A DNA stretch of 64,000 nucleotides from Darksidea phi. Lineage: Eukaryota > Ascomycota > Dothideomycetes > Pleosporales > Lentitheciaceae. Below the pieces are notes generated by a model. It was not told the origin of the DNA and made no database searches. It saw nothing but the letters and a program-made list of their open reading frames with translations. The DNA is taken from NCBI GenBank assembly GCA_030770425.1, contig JASJFT010000043.1, positions 124,001 to 188,000 on the forward strand. Reading direction: 5' to 3'. Each line of letters begins with the position of its first letter. Position 1 is the first letter of the stretch. A program made the translations under genes and the position numbers. Below are positions 11,328 to 22,693 of the stretch, in pieces.

Positions 11328-13025
11328 ATGCCCTACCGAGAGCCGTCTAGCGCAATGTTGGAACGTTATCTCGGTGCCTCTCCATCTAGCTCTCCCTGGC
11401 CACAGGAAATCGACTTGGGAGAAGCCTCACAGGTTGTCTATGAGAGGCAGGAAAGATACCCCGACCCCTTCCCCGATCCGTTTGTCTATGAGAGGCAGGA
11501 AGGATACCCCGACCCCTTCCCCGATTTACAGTTTGTCTATGAGAGGCAGAAAGAGGACATTGCGAGTCCAGGAGAAGAAACGGCGTCGAAGGAACTGGAT
11601 AACAGTAAGGCAGCGATATTAAACCCGAAACAAGCAAACAACCACGTGTCATCTATTCCTCCGAAGACTAAGCAGAAGGTGCACCACGAACACCTCGAAA
11701 TGTCGAGACCTCGCCAGGTCTCACGAATCGAAAGTCGATCATCACTTCAAGAACATTGTGTAGAGCTGAAACTAGACTGTCTCACGGTCATGGCTTTCCC
11801 AGATACTTGCTCCGCCGCCAATATTATCTCGGAGCAATTCCTCCACGATCACGATATTTGCTTCGATGATCAACACCGGCACACTTTGAAGCTCCCAAAT
11901 GGGAAGCAACTGAACAGTCTTGGAACTGCTGATCTCACTTTTCGCGTCGGAGATGACGATTCCCTCCATTTGCAATCCTTTACTGTCATCCGCAACTGCG
12001 TGCACGATATTATCTTGGGAAGCTGGTTCCTGAGGAAGATTGAGCTTTTCACCAAGTTCAGCAATCATCTTAAATGGGTGCCACGAATCTTCTCAGCGCG
12101 AACGTCGCGCGTATGTCTAATAGAAAGTCCACAACAGGCTGTCACAGGGTCCATCGACGGCCACTTCGTATCCGCGGCACCAGATACTGGCTCGGACGTC
12201 AATCTGGTATCCATGGAATACGCGGAAAAATTTGGCCTTCGGCCTATCACCGACTCTCGGGGTGTCATCAAGCTGGAGTTTATCGATGGATCTACTGCTT
12301 TGACATGTGGGCTTATTGCGGACGTAGAATGGAAATTCGACGAGAATGAAGAGGCTGCAGAGACATCTTCACAACAACGAACCTTGGCTAAATCGCGACC
12401 TGCCGTCGTGCACGACTGGGATTTTGGCACCAATGCAACCACTACTGACGTCTATGTCTGCGATTTCTACGTGCTCGAGAACCTTACAATACCTATCATT
12501 CTCAGCTCCGACCTGCTTCTCGGTTCTAACGCGTTCAAGGCCTGCGCACGGAACTTCCGACCCTTCGTCCAGCCCACGAAGCGTCCCAGAGAGCCAGAAG
12601 ATGCAGATATTTTCTACATCCGTACGCAGAACAAGCGCCGATCTTTGCGTAGCCTGTTTCGCCACGAATCTGTTAATAGTAAACAAACCCTCACCCGGTC
12701 CACTTTAAACGTTAATCGCTAACCTAAAGTAGCCCCGCAACTACTTGCAACCCACAGCCCAGACCTGGCAGCATTTGAGAATGAAGTTCGACGTCGCGGC
12801 GACGAGGCGGATCGGATAGCCGAGCTACCACCTAACGAACGTGCCGCGGCACAGGATGCGGAAAACCGAAGGATACACTCGTGGGATCTGCATCAGCGAC
12901 CGTTACAAGCCGGTAATGTGCAACAGCCTTCTCAACAACCTCTCGTTCAACAATCTTCGACACAGGCACAGTCGCTACCGGCCCAATCGCAACTGCAACC
13001 GCAGCCTTCAAATGCTGGCCGATGA
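11328..13025 (+). CDS. Double retropepsin-like aspartic protease domain protein
   Basis: Predicted product of about 547 residues from two exons: 11328-12678 and 12733-13025 (or 12730). The first frame ends at a TAA at 12720, but that TAA lies in a GCTAACC branch-point-like sequence inside a 51-54 bp intron with a GTAAAC donor, and the same frame continues through a conserved-looking tail (FENEVRRRGDEADRI). Two retropepsin-like modules lie in tandem. The first has VMAFPDTCSAANIISEQF with a late IILGSWFL; the second has VSAAPDTGSDVNLVSMEY with a late IILSSDLLLGSNAF. Only the second keeps a DTGSD active-site loop; the first has DTCSA. The N-terminus holds three copies of a VYERQ-YPDPFPD unit. 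No integrase, reverse transcriptase or LTR is seen nearby, so this looks like a host gene or domesticated retroelement protease. First-ATG start uncertain. Confidence 0.75.
11434..11556 (+). repeat. 45-bp in-frame tandem repeat
   Basis: Two near-identical units and a third partial one begin GTCTATGAGAGGCAGGAAG and encode VYERQERYPDPFPD, FVYERQEGYPDPFPD and FVYERQKED. Periods are 45 and then 48 bp. Such Tyr/Pro/Asp-rich repeats are probably disordered linker sequence and may vary in copy number between isolates. Confidence 0.85.
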
Positions 13026-14809
13026 TATTAGCTCCGCAGCGCGAGCTTCAAACGAAGGCCGCAAAACTTGGGTCATCAACAATCTACCATAAAGATGGAC
13101 CGATCGTATCAGTAGCTACCTCAACCTGGATGACCCCAAATCCACGCTTTTCATGTCACTAAGCTTCCAAGTGGCTGTGGAACAGTACTCCGGCGCATTT
13201 ATGCAATTCGGACTAAACCCCCGGGCTTTATTCGTCCGAGTGACTGCTGAGCACTTATAGCGGTCGTCATTTTCAATACTTGGAAATATCACAGCCCGAA
13301 CGAGTTTTCTGGCAGTTTGAATCGGACGATGCTGCTATAGATTTCGATCGAGACCAGCCGCCGTGGCGGTATGATGCCGAGGAACTCATGGGGGAGGATC
13401 GGCACTTAAGCGCCGTGTTCGCCTCCTTTGGGAACATGGTACTTTGACAGGCTACGGAACGAAATGGGTGCCAGGGAAGGCCTCAAGATGACCGGTGCCC
13501 ACGATCCACCTCCCTTTACGACTGTGGAGGTCCAAAAGTTGGACTCACAAGTTCATTACACCGAGTGGAAGGTTAATAGCCGAGCGATGAGTCAAATGGT
13601 GCCCAATAGTCAAACCCTGGTGCCCCTCCTCGGTATTCGTGCCAAGGCGACGGGTTCATGCATAGGAGGATCCCACCGCGAAGCGTTTCACCTTCCTCCA
13701 CTCCGTAGTAAGAGATTTAACAGTTGCCGTGCCATCTCACTCAATGGTTCCAGCTTACAATACACTCGTTCTGCCCCTAAGTGATGCATACCACGATCCC
13801 AGGTCCTTGACCTGCTCGCCCGGCGCGCACTCCAGGGGAATTGCCGTAGAGACTTTCTCATCCACATACCTTTTCTAGAACTCCCTTAATCGTCCCTTTT
13901 TTGTGCCTTTGCATTAATAATGCTTTATCGATATAATCGGTTGTCCAGGCGCTGATGAGAAAGACAATATTGAGTCCGAGATACTCTTTCGAGAGTTTGA
14001 GCAGTTCAACAAAGTTGCAAGGATCCCGGGTAAGGTTGTTCTGCGCGTACATCATGTCTAGCATGTAATAACACAGCCTTGTCTGCACAGTAGGACATTC
14101 TGTAGCGAGGATGACAAGTTAAGCGCGCTTGCAGATGTGGATAGCAGTTCGTCACCTATGAGTCCCAATGCGTCAATAAGCACGTGATTGGTAAGTTAGC
14201 ATCTCATGCCCAGATGTCAGTAACATCTTCACCTCCATTTTGATGAACCCTTAATATTTCCGAATTTCCCTATCGTAGTTAAACGCAAAGAATAGCGAAG
14301 GCGCACCGCTGTTCATTGCGGCGGATCGAGATCAATCCTGTAACTGAGACGGGGAGAAACACGGCAGGGTCTTTACGAGTGCTGGTCATCAAAAGGTCTT
14401 CTAACGCATGAACAGTCGTTATAATGCCCTTCAGCGCGCTACGAACCGGTAACACGCTTGAACCACCGCTCCCCGGCCTACTTCTCCCCATCGTCGACAT
14501 GGTGTTAATTAACCAGCTAGAACCATTGCGCTTTGGACTCGGCGTCGCATTCGGAGTTTAGATATGCAGCTACCGGATAGCCTGCTATGACACATTAGCG
14601 ACCCCGCAATGTTATCGAGCGACCCCACTTCCAGGCTTCTCGACTTCATCTTGAATACTCTAAACGTATGATACAATAAGAGCCCCTCACATCGATAGAT
14701 CTTACAAGAAGGGGCAATTTGGTAGAGAGAGTTACATCATCTTACGTTGGATTTATCGATCGGAACGGGTTCAGACCAATCAGATCCGGCCTTTACCCCA
14801 GTCATCAGA
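13026..14809. other. Region with unassigned coding fragments
   Basis: No intact gene is recognised. On plus, 13262-13446 is open and reads GRHFQYLEISQPERVFWQFE and onwards for about 60 residues before a stop. On minus, 14115-13858 reads LVILATECPTVQTRLCYYML and onwards for about 80 residues, and 14500-14279 reads MSTMGRSRPGSGG and onwards. The minus fragment looks protein-like (hydrophobic strand IVFLISAWTTDYID) but I cannot name its family. These may be remnants of decayed genes or exons of an uncharacterised one. Confidence 0.3.
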
Positions 14810-16474
14810 ATGCTCAACGTCGTCCAGGTCAAACCTATTGAGAGAGGCACTCCGGAGTACGAAGCAAAGCGCGCCGCGCTTCTGACATCAAACTTCTCTA
14901 AGGTCCCTCAAGAATACCGTCTCCCAGCTGACCTAATCGCAAACCCACCATTCAACGTATCCGACGTCCCGCGTACATGTGGCATTCTCACACCCACTGA
15001 GCTCGAAATAACCGAGAGCTACGATGCAGTCAGCCTCGCAGAAGAAATCGCCAGTAAAAAGTATACCGCCGTCGCGGTAGTTATAGCGTTCGCCAAACGA
15101 GCTATTATCGTCCATCAGCTCGTATGCTGTTTGACGCAATGGTTCATGAACGAAGCGATCGAGCGAGCGAAAGAGTTGGATGATTATTTGGAAAACAACG
15201 GGAAGACGATCGGACCACTTCACGGGGTGCCTATAAGCATGAAAGAGCATATGGCGATGGCGGGTACCTACTCATCTCTGGGTAGTTTCGGCAGCCTTAG
15301 GAAAGACACTACCGACTGCCAAATGGCATCCATCCTTCGCAGTCTAGGTGCAGTACTCTACTGCAAAACCAACCAGCCACAAGCCACCATGCATCTCGAA
15401 ACCACTGGGCACTACGGCCGCACCCTCAACCCGTTCAACATCAATCTCTCCGCAGGTGGATCAACTGGCGGCCAAGCAGCGCTCATAGCCATGAAAGGCT
15501 CTGTATTAGGCGTAGGCACGGATATCGGGGGCAGTATACGCTGTCCTAGTGCTTTCTGTGGCATCTATGGGTTCAAGCCTACAGCGTACACGCTGCCTTC
15601 AAGAGGCTATAACTTTGCTCCTTTCTCTGCAGAATTGAACATACTTGCATCGACCGGGCCAATGTGTAGGAGTTTGCGGGATATGGACCTTTTCATGAAG
15701 TTGATACTGGATGCGAAGCCACATCTCACGGACCCACGACTCGTGCCGATTCCATGGACGGGATTGAAGACGTTTATAAACAAGCCATTGAAGATTGGCA
15801 TTATAAGCAACGACGGCTTCATCGAGCCTCAACCACCCATTAAGCGAGCCATTGCCTGGGCAAAAAAACAATTGTCCAGCCCAGAGTATGCCGACTTTGT
15901 CGAAATCAAAGATTTCATGCCCTTCAACGCCAAAGAAGCATGGTCCAAGATCCGCCGCATGTACTGGCCCGACGGCGGTAGCGTAACTCTGAACGGCATC
16001 CGCTCTACCGGCGAACCCGTGCACCCGCTCACCGCCTGGATCACAAAGATTGCCGAGCCCTCGGGTATGCTGACCGCCGAAGACGTCAATCAAGCGCGCA
16101 GAGAGCGAGATGAGTACCGGTGCGCCTTCGCGGAGAGCTGGCAAGAGCAGGATGTCGATGTCGTCATTGGTCCGGCATTTGTGGGGCCGGCTTGTGCGCA
16201 TGATACGGCTTTTTATTGGACGTATACATCATTGTATAACATGGTGGACTACCCTGGTGTCGTTTTTCCCACCCCAATCACGACTGAGGCTAAGGAGGAA
16301 TATGCGGAGGGCTATGTGCCGTTGAGCGATGAGTGTAAGCATGTCAAGGAGCTGTGGGACGCGTCGAACTTTGAGGGGGCACCGATTGATCTGCAGATCA
16401 ATGCGAGGAAGTACCACGATAATGAGTTGTTCGGAGCGTTAGAGGTGCTGAAGGATGCTTTATGTCTGCCTTGA
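14810..16474 (+). CDS. Amidase-signature family hydrolase (acetamidase-like)
   Basis: Single-exon amidase of 554 residues, a usual length for fungal acetamidase/amidase-signature enzymes, which hydrolyse carboxamides to acid and ammonia. The Ser-cisSer-Lys machinery is visible: Lys in GPLHGVPISMKEHMAMAG, the glycine/serine loop AGGSTGGQAALIAMKGS and the nucleophile loop GVGTDIGGSIRCPSAFCG. One serine of the usual GGSSGG is Thr here, at the position next to the cis-Ser. The start is the ATG at 14810 (MLNVVQVKPIERGTPEYEAK); the frame is open further upstream but has no earlier ATG. No signal peptide, so probably cytosolic. The natural substrate is unknown. Confidence 0.93.
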   Translation: MLNVVQVKPIERGTPEYEAKRAALLTSNFSKVPQEYRLPADLIANPPFNVSDVPRTCGILTPTELEITESYDAVSLAEEIASKKYTAVAVVIAFAKRAIIVHQLVCCLTQWFMNEAIERAKELDDYLENNGKTIGPLHGVPISMKEHMAMAGTYSSLGSFGSLRKDTTDCQMASILRSLGAVLYCKTNQPQATMHLETTGHYGRTLNPFNINLSAGGSTGGQAALIAMKGSVLGVGTDIGGSIRCPSAFCGIYGFKPTAYTLPSRGYNFAPFSAELNILASTGPMCRSLRDMDLFMKLILDAKPHLTDPRLVPIPWTGLKTFINKPLKIGIISNDGFIEPQPPIKRAIAWAKKQLSSPEYADFVEIKDFMPFNAKEAWSKIRRMYWPDGGSVTLNGIRSTGEPVHPLTAWITKIAEPSGMLTAEDVNQARRERDEYRCAFAESWQEQDVDVVIGPAFVGPACAHDTAFYWTYTSLYNMVDYPGVVFPTPITTEAKEEYAEGYVPLSDECKHVKELWDASNFEGAPIDLQINARKYHDNELFGALEVLKDALCLP

Positions 16475-16567
16475 GGTTAGGGCGAGACATTTTTAGCGGT
16501 CGAAGAGATTGAGGGGCGCGGGCACCGGTTCCTCTTCTATTTCTTCGCCGCGCTGGTTCAGTTCGTC

Positions 16568-17381
16568 CTAGGCCCTCCATAGGCCCCCGGTTTGCAGGAA
16601 AAGATGGCTGCTTAGCCCCATTGACGCAGATGTATACCGCGTCAACTTTTTCGGTCGCTTCTTTAAACCCTTCCATGGCTCGTTCAGCTTGTTCAACGTC
16701 CGTTGCACATATCGCGCAACCAAAAGGCTCATTATTAACTCAACATCATCGTGACCAATTTCTTGTTCATGCACTACGTTTCGAAGGTGACTATAGCGAG
16801 ATTGATGGTAATCCGCTCTGACACCGAACAGGTCTTTGGCTTGCGCTACGGTCAGTGAACGGGTGAACGGTGCGCTTACCTTTGAAGAGTGGTGTGCTCG
16901 AAGCAAAGAAAGTAAGAACTAGATTCTCGATGCGCCAATCGTCGTCTCGAGAATGCCTGTTGCCGGAAAGAAAGGTCATGGGATACAGCATGAGGTGCGC
17001 TAACAGCGATCGATCATTCCATTCCATAGCGCACATTCTGGTCCTGAGAGATTCCAAGGATACACTCTTATCATCAAGGCCGCTAGTATTCACGCTCAAT
17101 CGGCTAATTGAGCTCGCTGGACGACTAGGACAGTAGACCCAGGTTGGCAATAGCTTGTCGCCTACGAGCATGACGTCGACAAGGTACGACACTGGGCTTC
17201 TCTGGAGAAATTGTTCGATTTCGATATGGAGTCGGTGGTTCGTCAGAAGTAGCCCGTATGTGCTGTATACGGGCATGGCTGACGAGGGTGGTATCATCCG
17301 AGGACGCCTTTGAGGGGTCGAGACCGATGAAATGACTTGTTCACTAATTATACCATGCGGGAGCGACAACAGAGAAGGCAT
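16568..17381 (-). CDS. Uncharacterised protein, two exons
   Basis: The frame from ATG 17381 (MPSLLSLPHGIISEQVI) runs to a GTAAGC donor at 16879. Joined to a second exon ending at 16568, it gives about 256 residues. The beginning recalls F-box/2EXR-like 'LLSLPxEI' proteins, followed by LLLTNHRLHIEIEQFL, a pattern common in uncharacterised Pleosporales proteins. The acceptor is uncertain: CAAAG gives a 43-bp intron and TAG gives only 34 bp, and both keep the frame. No catalytic motif is seen. It is convergent with the upstream amidase. Confidence 0.5.
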
Positions 17382-18436
17382 AAGGTTGATGGATGGTGAT
17401 GGAGGACGATGAAAGAATACATTGACCAGCGGAAGAGGCAATGTTGATTCATTCCTATCTCGGTAAGCGCACCTGTGACACACTCCGCATCTACGTGTCG
17501 AATCCAAGATCTACAACAAAGAAAACTCAATAGCACAGCCCGCAAGAACAAAGCGCACAATGCCTTTGTAACCATCGCTGCCCATTCGCGAAGTATATCC
17601 AAGTGTGGCTCAGCCCCCGCTATTCTTAGCCACCCTTCTATCTAGCATCAATCATCGCGACCTATAAGAACAACACGGCCGGGCCATATTTTATGACTGC
17701 AGGGCATAAGCTAGTAAGTGTACATGTTACATTCCGGCTCAAAGGAAGTGTCGAAGCCGGATCCAACGACAGGTCTAATCGGACCAAGCAAACCCTAACG
17801 GGTGGGAGCAATCACACGAAACTTTACACTACATACTGACCAGCTCCAGTTAAACTACCAGGCCATATTAACTTGAAGGCGTCCCCCTGCGTCGTTGTTG
17901 TAAGCTTTCCTGCACATCCTAGTGCTGAGGTATCACCCTACCGGACTTTCAACACCAACGCTAACCCGATTAGGCAATCGCGGTGTCTGCGAACGCCCTG
18001 TTTCACGGATTTCTCGCACAAACAATTGAGGAAGGTAGAAGAGTACCTATAAGCAAACTTACGTATAGCGGACATTACCGGACGTGCGCGAAAGTGGATA
18101 ATGGATAGAAATGTTGCAACGCGGAAATTGTGCTAGGGTGGTGGGATGGACGATTTCCGACAAACGTGTTGTGGAGTCATCAAAGCACATCCTCGCAAGC
18201 GGATTCACCACACCACACTCACAATGTTGTCCAGTCATCGGGTCATGAGCAAAAGGGCTATTGGTTTGAAGGAAATAATTCTCGGTTCAAAAATTCTATA
18301 AACAGAAGCAGCTCTTAGCCGCATGATGCTCAACGCTTCTGGTATCTATATGCAACAGTAGAGCGATGCGCAGACGTTAAACCCGCAAACTACAATCCCC
18401 ATAAAGAAGTCCACCAGTTCATTCATCATAATTCAT
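17382..18436. other. Intergenic region, no gene recognised
   Basis: About 1.05 kb. Only short overlapping frames are present. It holds the upstream region of the minus-strand gene at 16568-17381 and the 3' side of the secreted-protein gene at 18437. No repeat, tRNA or transposon signature was noticed. Confidence 0.4.
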
Positions 18437-19075
18437 TTACTGAAGAGCGACCGCATCCGCACCAGTGCCATAGGCAATGTTGGTGACCGAAAGACCAGAG
18501 AGCGGGTTCTGCGCACCCAGCATGTGCGGGCAAGAAGGCTGGTTGCTAACAGCCAGATCCAGTGTGCAGACTTCGTTGTAGCCGAGCGTGCAAGCGCTAT
18601 TCTGGATATTGTAGAGCGCCGAGTTCTCGTGGACCCATGAGCCAGCCGGGCAGCTCACATAGGTGTTGATGCTGTTCGCAGCCATAAGAGGCAACTTGCC
18701 ATCCGGAGTCTTGATGAGGTCCGCGCAAGCACTCATGGGGGCATCTTCCCACTCAGCAGGGATACCACCGCCCGTGCTAGGCTGCTCAGCAGCGCCCGCG
18801 CCAACGTTGAGGTAGTTCCACGCATCGTAGCTGATGTCGTAGGCACCACCGGAAGTGTCGATGTGGAGGAGGTGGACAGAGCGGCCGTTGGAAGTGACCT
18901 TCTTGCACAGAGAGTCGCAGCCGGGTTGAAGAGGCCAGTAGGCAACACGGTTGGTGTCGATGTGACAGCCGAGGACGCCGATGGAAGAGCTGAACACGTC
19001 GTGAGGGGTGACGGATATGCCAGCCGAGAGGGCAACGGAGGCTACGGAAAGAGTGATAGCGATCTTGGACATCAT
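18437..19075 (-). CDS. Secreted cysteine-containing protein
   Basis: Single exon of 212 residues with an N-terminal signal peptide (KIAITLSVASVALSAGISV). The mature part has a GCHIDTNRVAYWPLQPGCD and SLCKKVTSNGRSVHLLHID layout reminiscent of barwin/double-psi beta-barrel secreted proteins; that fold is inferred by eye. Further paired cysteines follow (SACADLIKT, CTLGYNEVCTLDL, PSCPHMLG). I recall similar proteins in aspergilli and plant-associated Dothideomycetes, of unknown function. No transmembrane segment beyond the signal, so it is probably released or wall-associated. The two ATGs at 19075 and 19072 are equivalent starts. Confidence 0.82.
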   Translation of the reverse strand: MMSKIAITLSVASVALSAGISVTPHDVFSSSIGVLGCHIDTNRVAYWPLQPGCDSLCKKVTSNGRSVHLLHIDTSGGAYDISYDAWNYLNVGAGAAEQPSTGGGIPAEWEDAPMSACADLIKTPDGKLPLMAANSINTYVSCPAGSWVHENSALYNIQNSACTLGYNEVCTLDLAVSNQPSCPHMLGAQNPLSGLSVTNIAYGTGADAVALQ

Positions 19076-21526
19076 CTTGACGGTAGTTTTTGGTTGTTGG
19101 GTATTGGGTGTGAAGATGTCAAGTCTTGTTGTAAGTTGGGTATCGAGAAATGAATCCGATAGAAACGCAATTCCTCGAGCCGATATAGTCGGACTGGGAG
19201 AATGAAATGTCTATTTGACAAAGGCTTTGTGGGGTAGACTGTATGTGAACAAAGAGTGTCACGTGTGTCAAAGGAGTCTCGCAGAGAATGGCTTTGTGAG
19301 CTGAAAGAACGAACTAATAGTCTTTGCCGTGGAAGACTCGTTCGAAAACGAATGCGTGATTTCTCGATCGAGAGAGTGTGCAAAGATGCAAGAAACGAAA
19401 GAATGTAGTAGAGAAGGTAGTCTGGTGCGGAAATGAGTAGCAGAAACCAAACGCTCTTTATACTCAAATTTAACAGTCATGCGAGCCTACTTAGGCGGTG
19501 ACAGCATGGTTCAAGGTCTACGGCTCAGGCCGGAGCGCCACGCCTGCATGGTCCTGCATTTTGGCGCCGAATCTCCGACGCTTGATTGAAAGCCTAGAGC
19601 CCAGGTGTGCGTATGTGATTCGAGAGCTCTGGCTGATGCCCACCCACGTCACCAAGCGATAAGGAAACTTTCCGTTTCGAGCCTATATGGCGGTAAGGCG
19701 TCCTGCGAGTTCCTATTTGGTGGCGTTCTAAAACATACTCCTGCTTGTTACACGCAGATGCGCATATCGGACTGTAATGAAGCGGAATTCCTCAGGCAGT
19801 CTTCCGATAGCCGTCTTCGAAACCGAAAGGCCGATATGATACTTTTTGGTATCAAGGCCGGACTTTGGCCTCCAGGCGGTCCACTCCTTTACAAATGTCT
19901 TTGGTCGTTTCTCCAATTTTCTGGCAGTTTGTGGGAGCCGACTGGTAGATAGAGAAGTGAAAGAAATTTCTTCATCGACAGTCGACGATTGTAATCAACT
20001 TTGGTGGGCGGCTCCACAGAGCCACGCGGTGAGGGGTCCCGAAAAGATCTTACGCAGGTACGGAACTTCCGAGCGTGGAAATTACAGACGGAGCACGCCC
20101 AATGAGGTCGCTGCATGTTTCTTTTGAGCTGAGGTGTGGGCGTATGCGGAGCAGGATGTGGCGTGTGATGATCGACAGCAATCAATCGTTCGGATTGGAC
20201 CGACATGACTTGAAACGGGCTAGTGGGTGCGAGCTAGGTAGCCAGCTCGTTTCATGCGCTGTACGCAAAAATTGACGAGTTGTCACCAATCAGGTAAACG
20301 CCGTAGAGAATAGAACATGCAAGCAGGCAGGATATCCGTTGCTAGCATGACTCGAAACGGGAAATGCCGCCCCCCTGGCGTACGTTGGATCACTGTCAGC
20401 CTACCGACTCGATCATCGCCTCTGCAAATTTCAAGTTCAGCGCGCGCTAGGTCTGCGCGCCACTCCCTATAGGCTCTAGTCGTCCACGCCTACCAGCGAT
20501 CTCCCGCAAACAAGATCGCAAACGGTGCCTGAAAATCTCCACCCGCATATCCTTCCCATGACGTTTGAACCCATCGGAAACCGCAGCGAAGGCTGACGTG
20601 CGGAAGACAGGCACATTGGCTGCGCCTGTACCCGTGCCGTAGAGGGCACGAAAACCAGCGCCGTGATTCTTGCACCGCGGCGCAGCAACCCACTCCGTCG
20701 CGTGTTGGGGACATGGGTCGCAGTACTTTTGTGAGATGCGCAAGTCCGTTTCTCTGAAACGAGCTGCATGGGTGATAGGGCAAGATGCTGTGCCGCCGCG
20801 ATTCGGACGTCAGATTTGGAAGGTTGTTCCAGAAACTATCTGACTTAAGAGTTTGGCTAGTGGGCTAGAGAGCGGCACGGAAACGTTGGCGTTAGCTGGC
20901 ACGGTCGCCTGTGGACTCCGCGATCCGCGACAGTCAGGCATGGTACCTTGCGGAATTGCCCCAAATGGGCAATCCGCTCTGATCGCTGAGCGCATTTTCA
21001 TTGGCTGCCTCCTCGACGGCAACACAAGCACATCTTGCCTTTCCGTCTAACCCAAAACTGCTTTCTAGCACGCGGTACAATAACCTGAGGCCTAACATCC
21101 CACCTGAACGCTAGCAAAATTTTGTAAATCCTACCATGACATCTACGCGGGGCTGATGTCGTCCAAACACAAGCGATCCACGGCGCCGACAATTAAGGCT
21201 ATAAACTCTGGTTTATTTTATTTTTTTCATCAGAACCTAATGCTATAAGTATAGGGCTCAGCTTGGCTAAGTAGCTGCGACTGCTTTCATTAACCTGGTA
21301 TTTTACATAACAGCTATTAGTATTAGCTCATCTCTTCCGCAGCACACACGTGCCTGCACAGTGCCTCGCAGCCAAATTTACAGCGCCGACTGCATCGAGT
21401 TGTAATCCCGCTTTGGCAATCTGTTCTCTGGGACGAAAGACGGTCGGCTGTTGTGTGGGAGTAGAACGGGCGTGAGGAGGAGGATAGGAGGTGACGGCTG
21501 CGAAACGGTGTTTTATCAAGATGGTT
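19076..21526. other. Long intergenic region, no gene recognised
   Basis: About 2.45 kb with only short, unrelated open frames. The first few hundred bases are the promoter of the secreted-protein gene. I find no domain, splice-linked exon set or repeat match. Decayed coding sequence may be present but is not identifiable by eye. Confidence 0.4.
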
Positions 21527-21745
21527 CTACACTGCCATGATCTTACGGCGACGAATGTGCAGTGGCACTTTTCCGGCAAGGCCTAAAATCCCGATACCAA
21601 AGTTGCCCATACCCATCCTGACCGGGCCTTCTCCGAGGATCTCACAGTCAAATGTGAATGCCATCATCGCTACAGTGAGAATTGTTTGTAGCTTCGCAAA
21701 ATGCCTTCCTGGGCCATATTCCAACGCATGGCATAGGACACCCAC
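21527..21745 (-). pseudogene. Cytochrome P450 C-terminal relic
   Basis: A 72-codon fragment contains YGPGRHFAKLQTILTVAMMA, which matches the post-haem-loop helix of CYP proteins that usually read CPGRHFAK. The haem-ligand Cys is replaced by Tyr (TAT), consistent with a TGT-to-TAT transition of the RIP type. No ExxR or earlier P450 sequence is found upstream on this strand. A tail of basic residues follows. The fragment cannot bind haem normally and is best read as a remnant. Confidence 0.6.
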
Positions 21746-21814
21746 GATCCTTCAGATCCGTCGGTGCAAAACTCTACCGAGTCGCCATCGACTCTCTAGA
21801 CGCGTCAGCCCGCC

Positions 21815-22419
21815 TCAACGATCGGCGTATTGAGGATGTGATTCAAGGAACCATCTCGCAGATTTGTTGATACCCTCCTGCATGCTGACTTGGGGGCGGT
21901 ATCCGAGTCTCTCCTTTGCCTTGGTAATGTCCAAAATCCTCTCCATCGTCGTATATTTCACCTGGCCTTGAGTGAGTCTAGGCTCCTGTCTTCCGAAGGT
22001 GAAGATCCAGAATCCCCACTCCAGCATCCAAGCTAGCCCCATCATCAGCCGCTAGGGGACAACAATAATGTCTTTGTCAGCGGTTCAGCGGTTGGATAAC
22101 CGGCGGCGGCAGCCAATGCCCGAGTAAAGGTCCAGGGCTCACGGTCCGTAATAGCGAAAGCTTCGCCGTCAACCCGAGCGTTTTCAGATGAGGGTGGGGC
22201 TGAGTAGCTGCGGATAAGAGCCCACGCTCTCAGCAGCTGGGCATACGCATTGTTTTTGGTTCTTAATCGCCCAAACTTCTCATTCCGCGATTCGCTACGG
22301 ATGAACGGATCTACAAACATTGCAGTGACACAACTAAACACAAACATGGTTGAGGCAAAATAGATGCGGAACAGCTTAAAAATCTCTCCACGTGTCGGTG
22401 AGCGCCTTTTCGGGTTCAA
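21815..22419 (-). pseudogene. Sterol/3-beta-hydroxysteroid dehydrogenase-like relic
   Basis: Two blocks in different frames look like the C-terminal half of an ERG26-type NAD(P)-dependent sterol dehydrogenase. The upstream block has RVDGEAFAITDREPWTFTRA; the downstream one has GLAWMLEWGFWIFTFGRQEP, KYTTMERILDITKAKERLGY and RPQVSMQEGINKSARWFLES. A frameshift near 22065-22045 and an in-frame TAG between them break the gene. The N-terminal Rossmann half with its GxxGxxG motif is not found. With the adjacent P450 relic, it suggests a lost sterol or terpenoid-modifying gene group. Confidence 0.65.
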
Positions 22420-22693
22420 CTCCTTTAAACAACCGGCACTATCCTGCCCGCACCGATCCCGTTCGGATGTCTAATTCTAAGGAGTTACTTCTCACTGCTG
22501 AAAGCAGATAAACATTTGATATAGGTTAAACGAGTACTTGTAGCATACCTAAGGTGCTCCCAAGTCCTTGTAGAGTTTTAATGAATTGAGAAATAGACAC
22601 ACATCGGTGAAATGCCATTCCTCGTCCGTTGATAATAATTCACTAGGATGACACCGTTGCCTTCTTCATACACCCTCCGTCGTCGCTTTCTTG

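Noticed and set aside
12720..12722. Premature stop in the retropepsin-like gene taken as a disabling mutation
   Set aside because: The TAA lies within a plausible 51-54 bp intron with GTAAAC donor and CTAAC branch point, and both sides continue in the same reading frame.
15599..16201. Minus-strand open frame of 200 codons
   Set aside because: Lies entirely antisense to the amidase gene, which has full family motifs.
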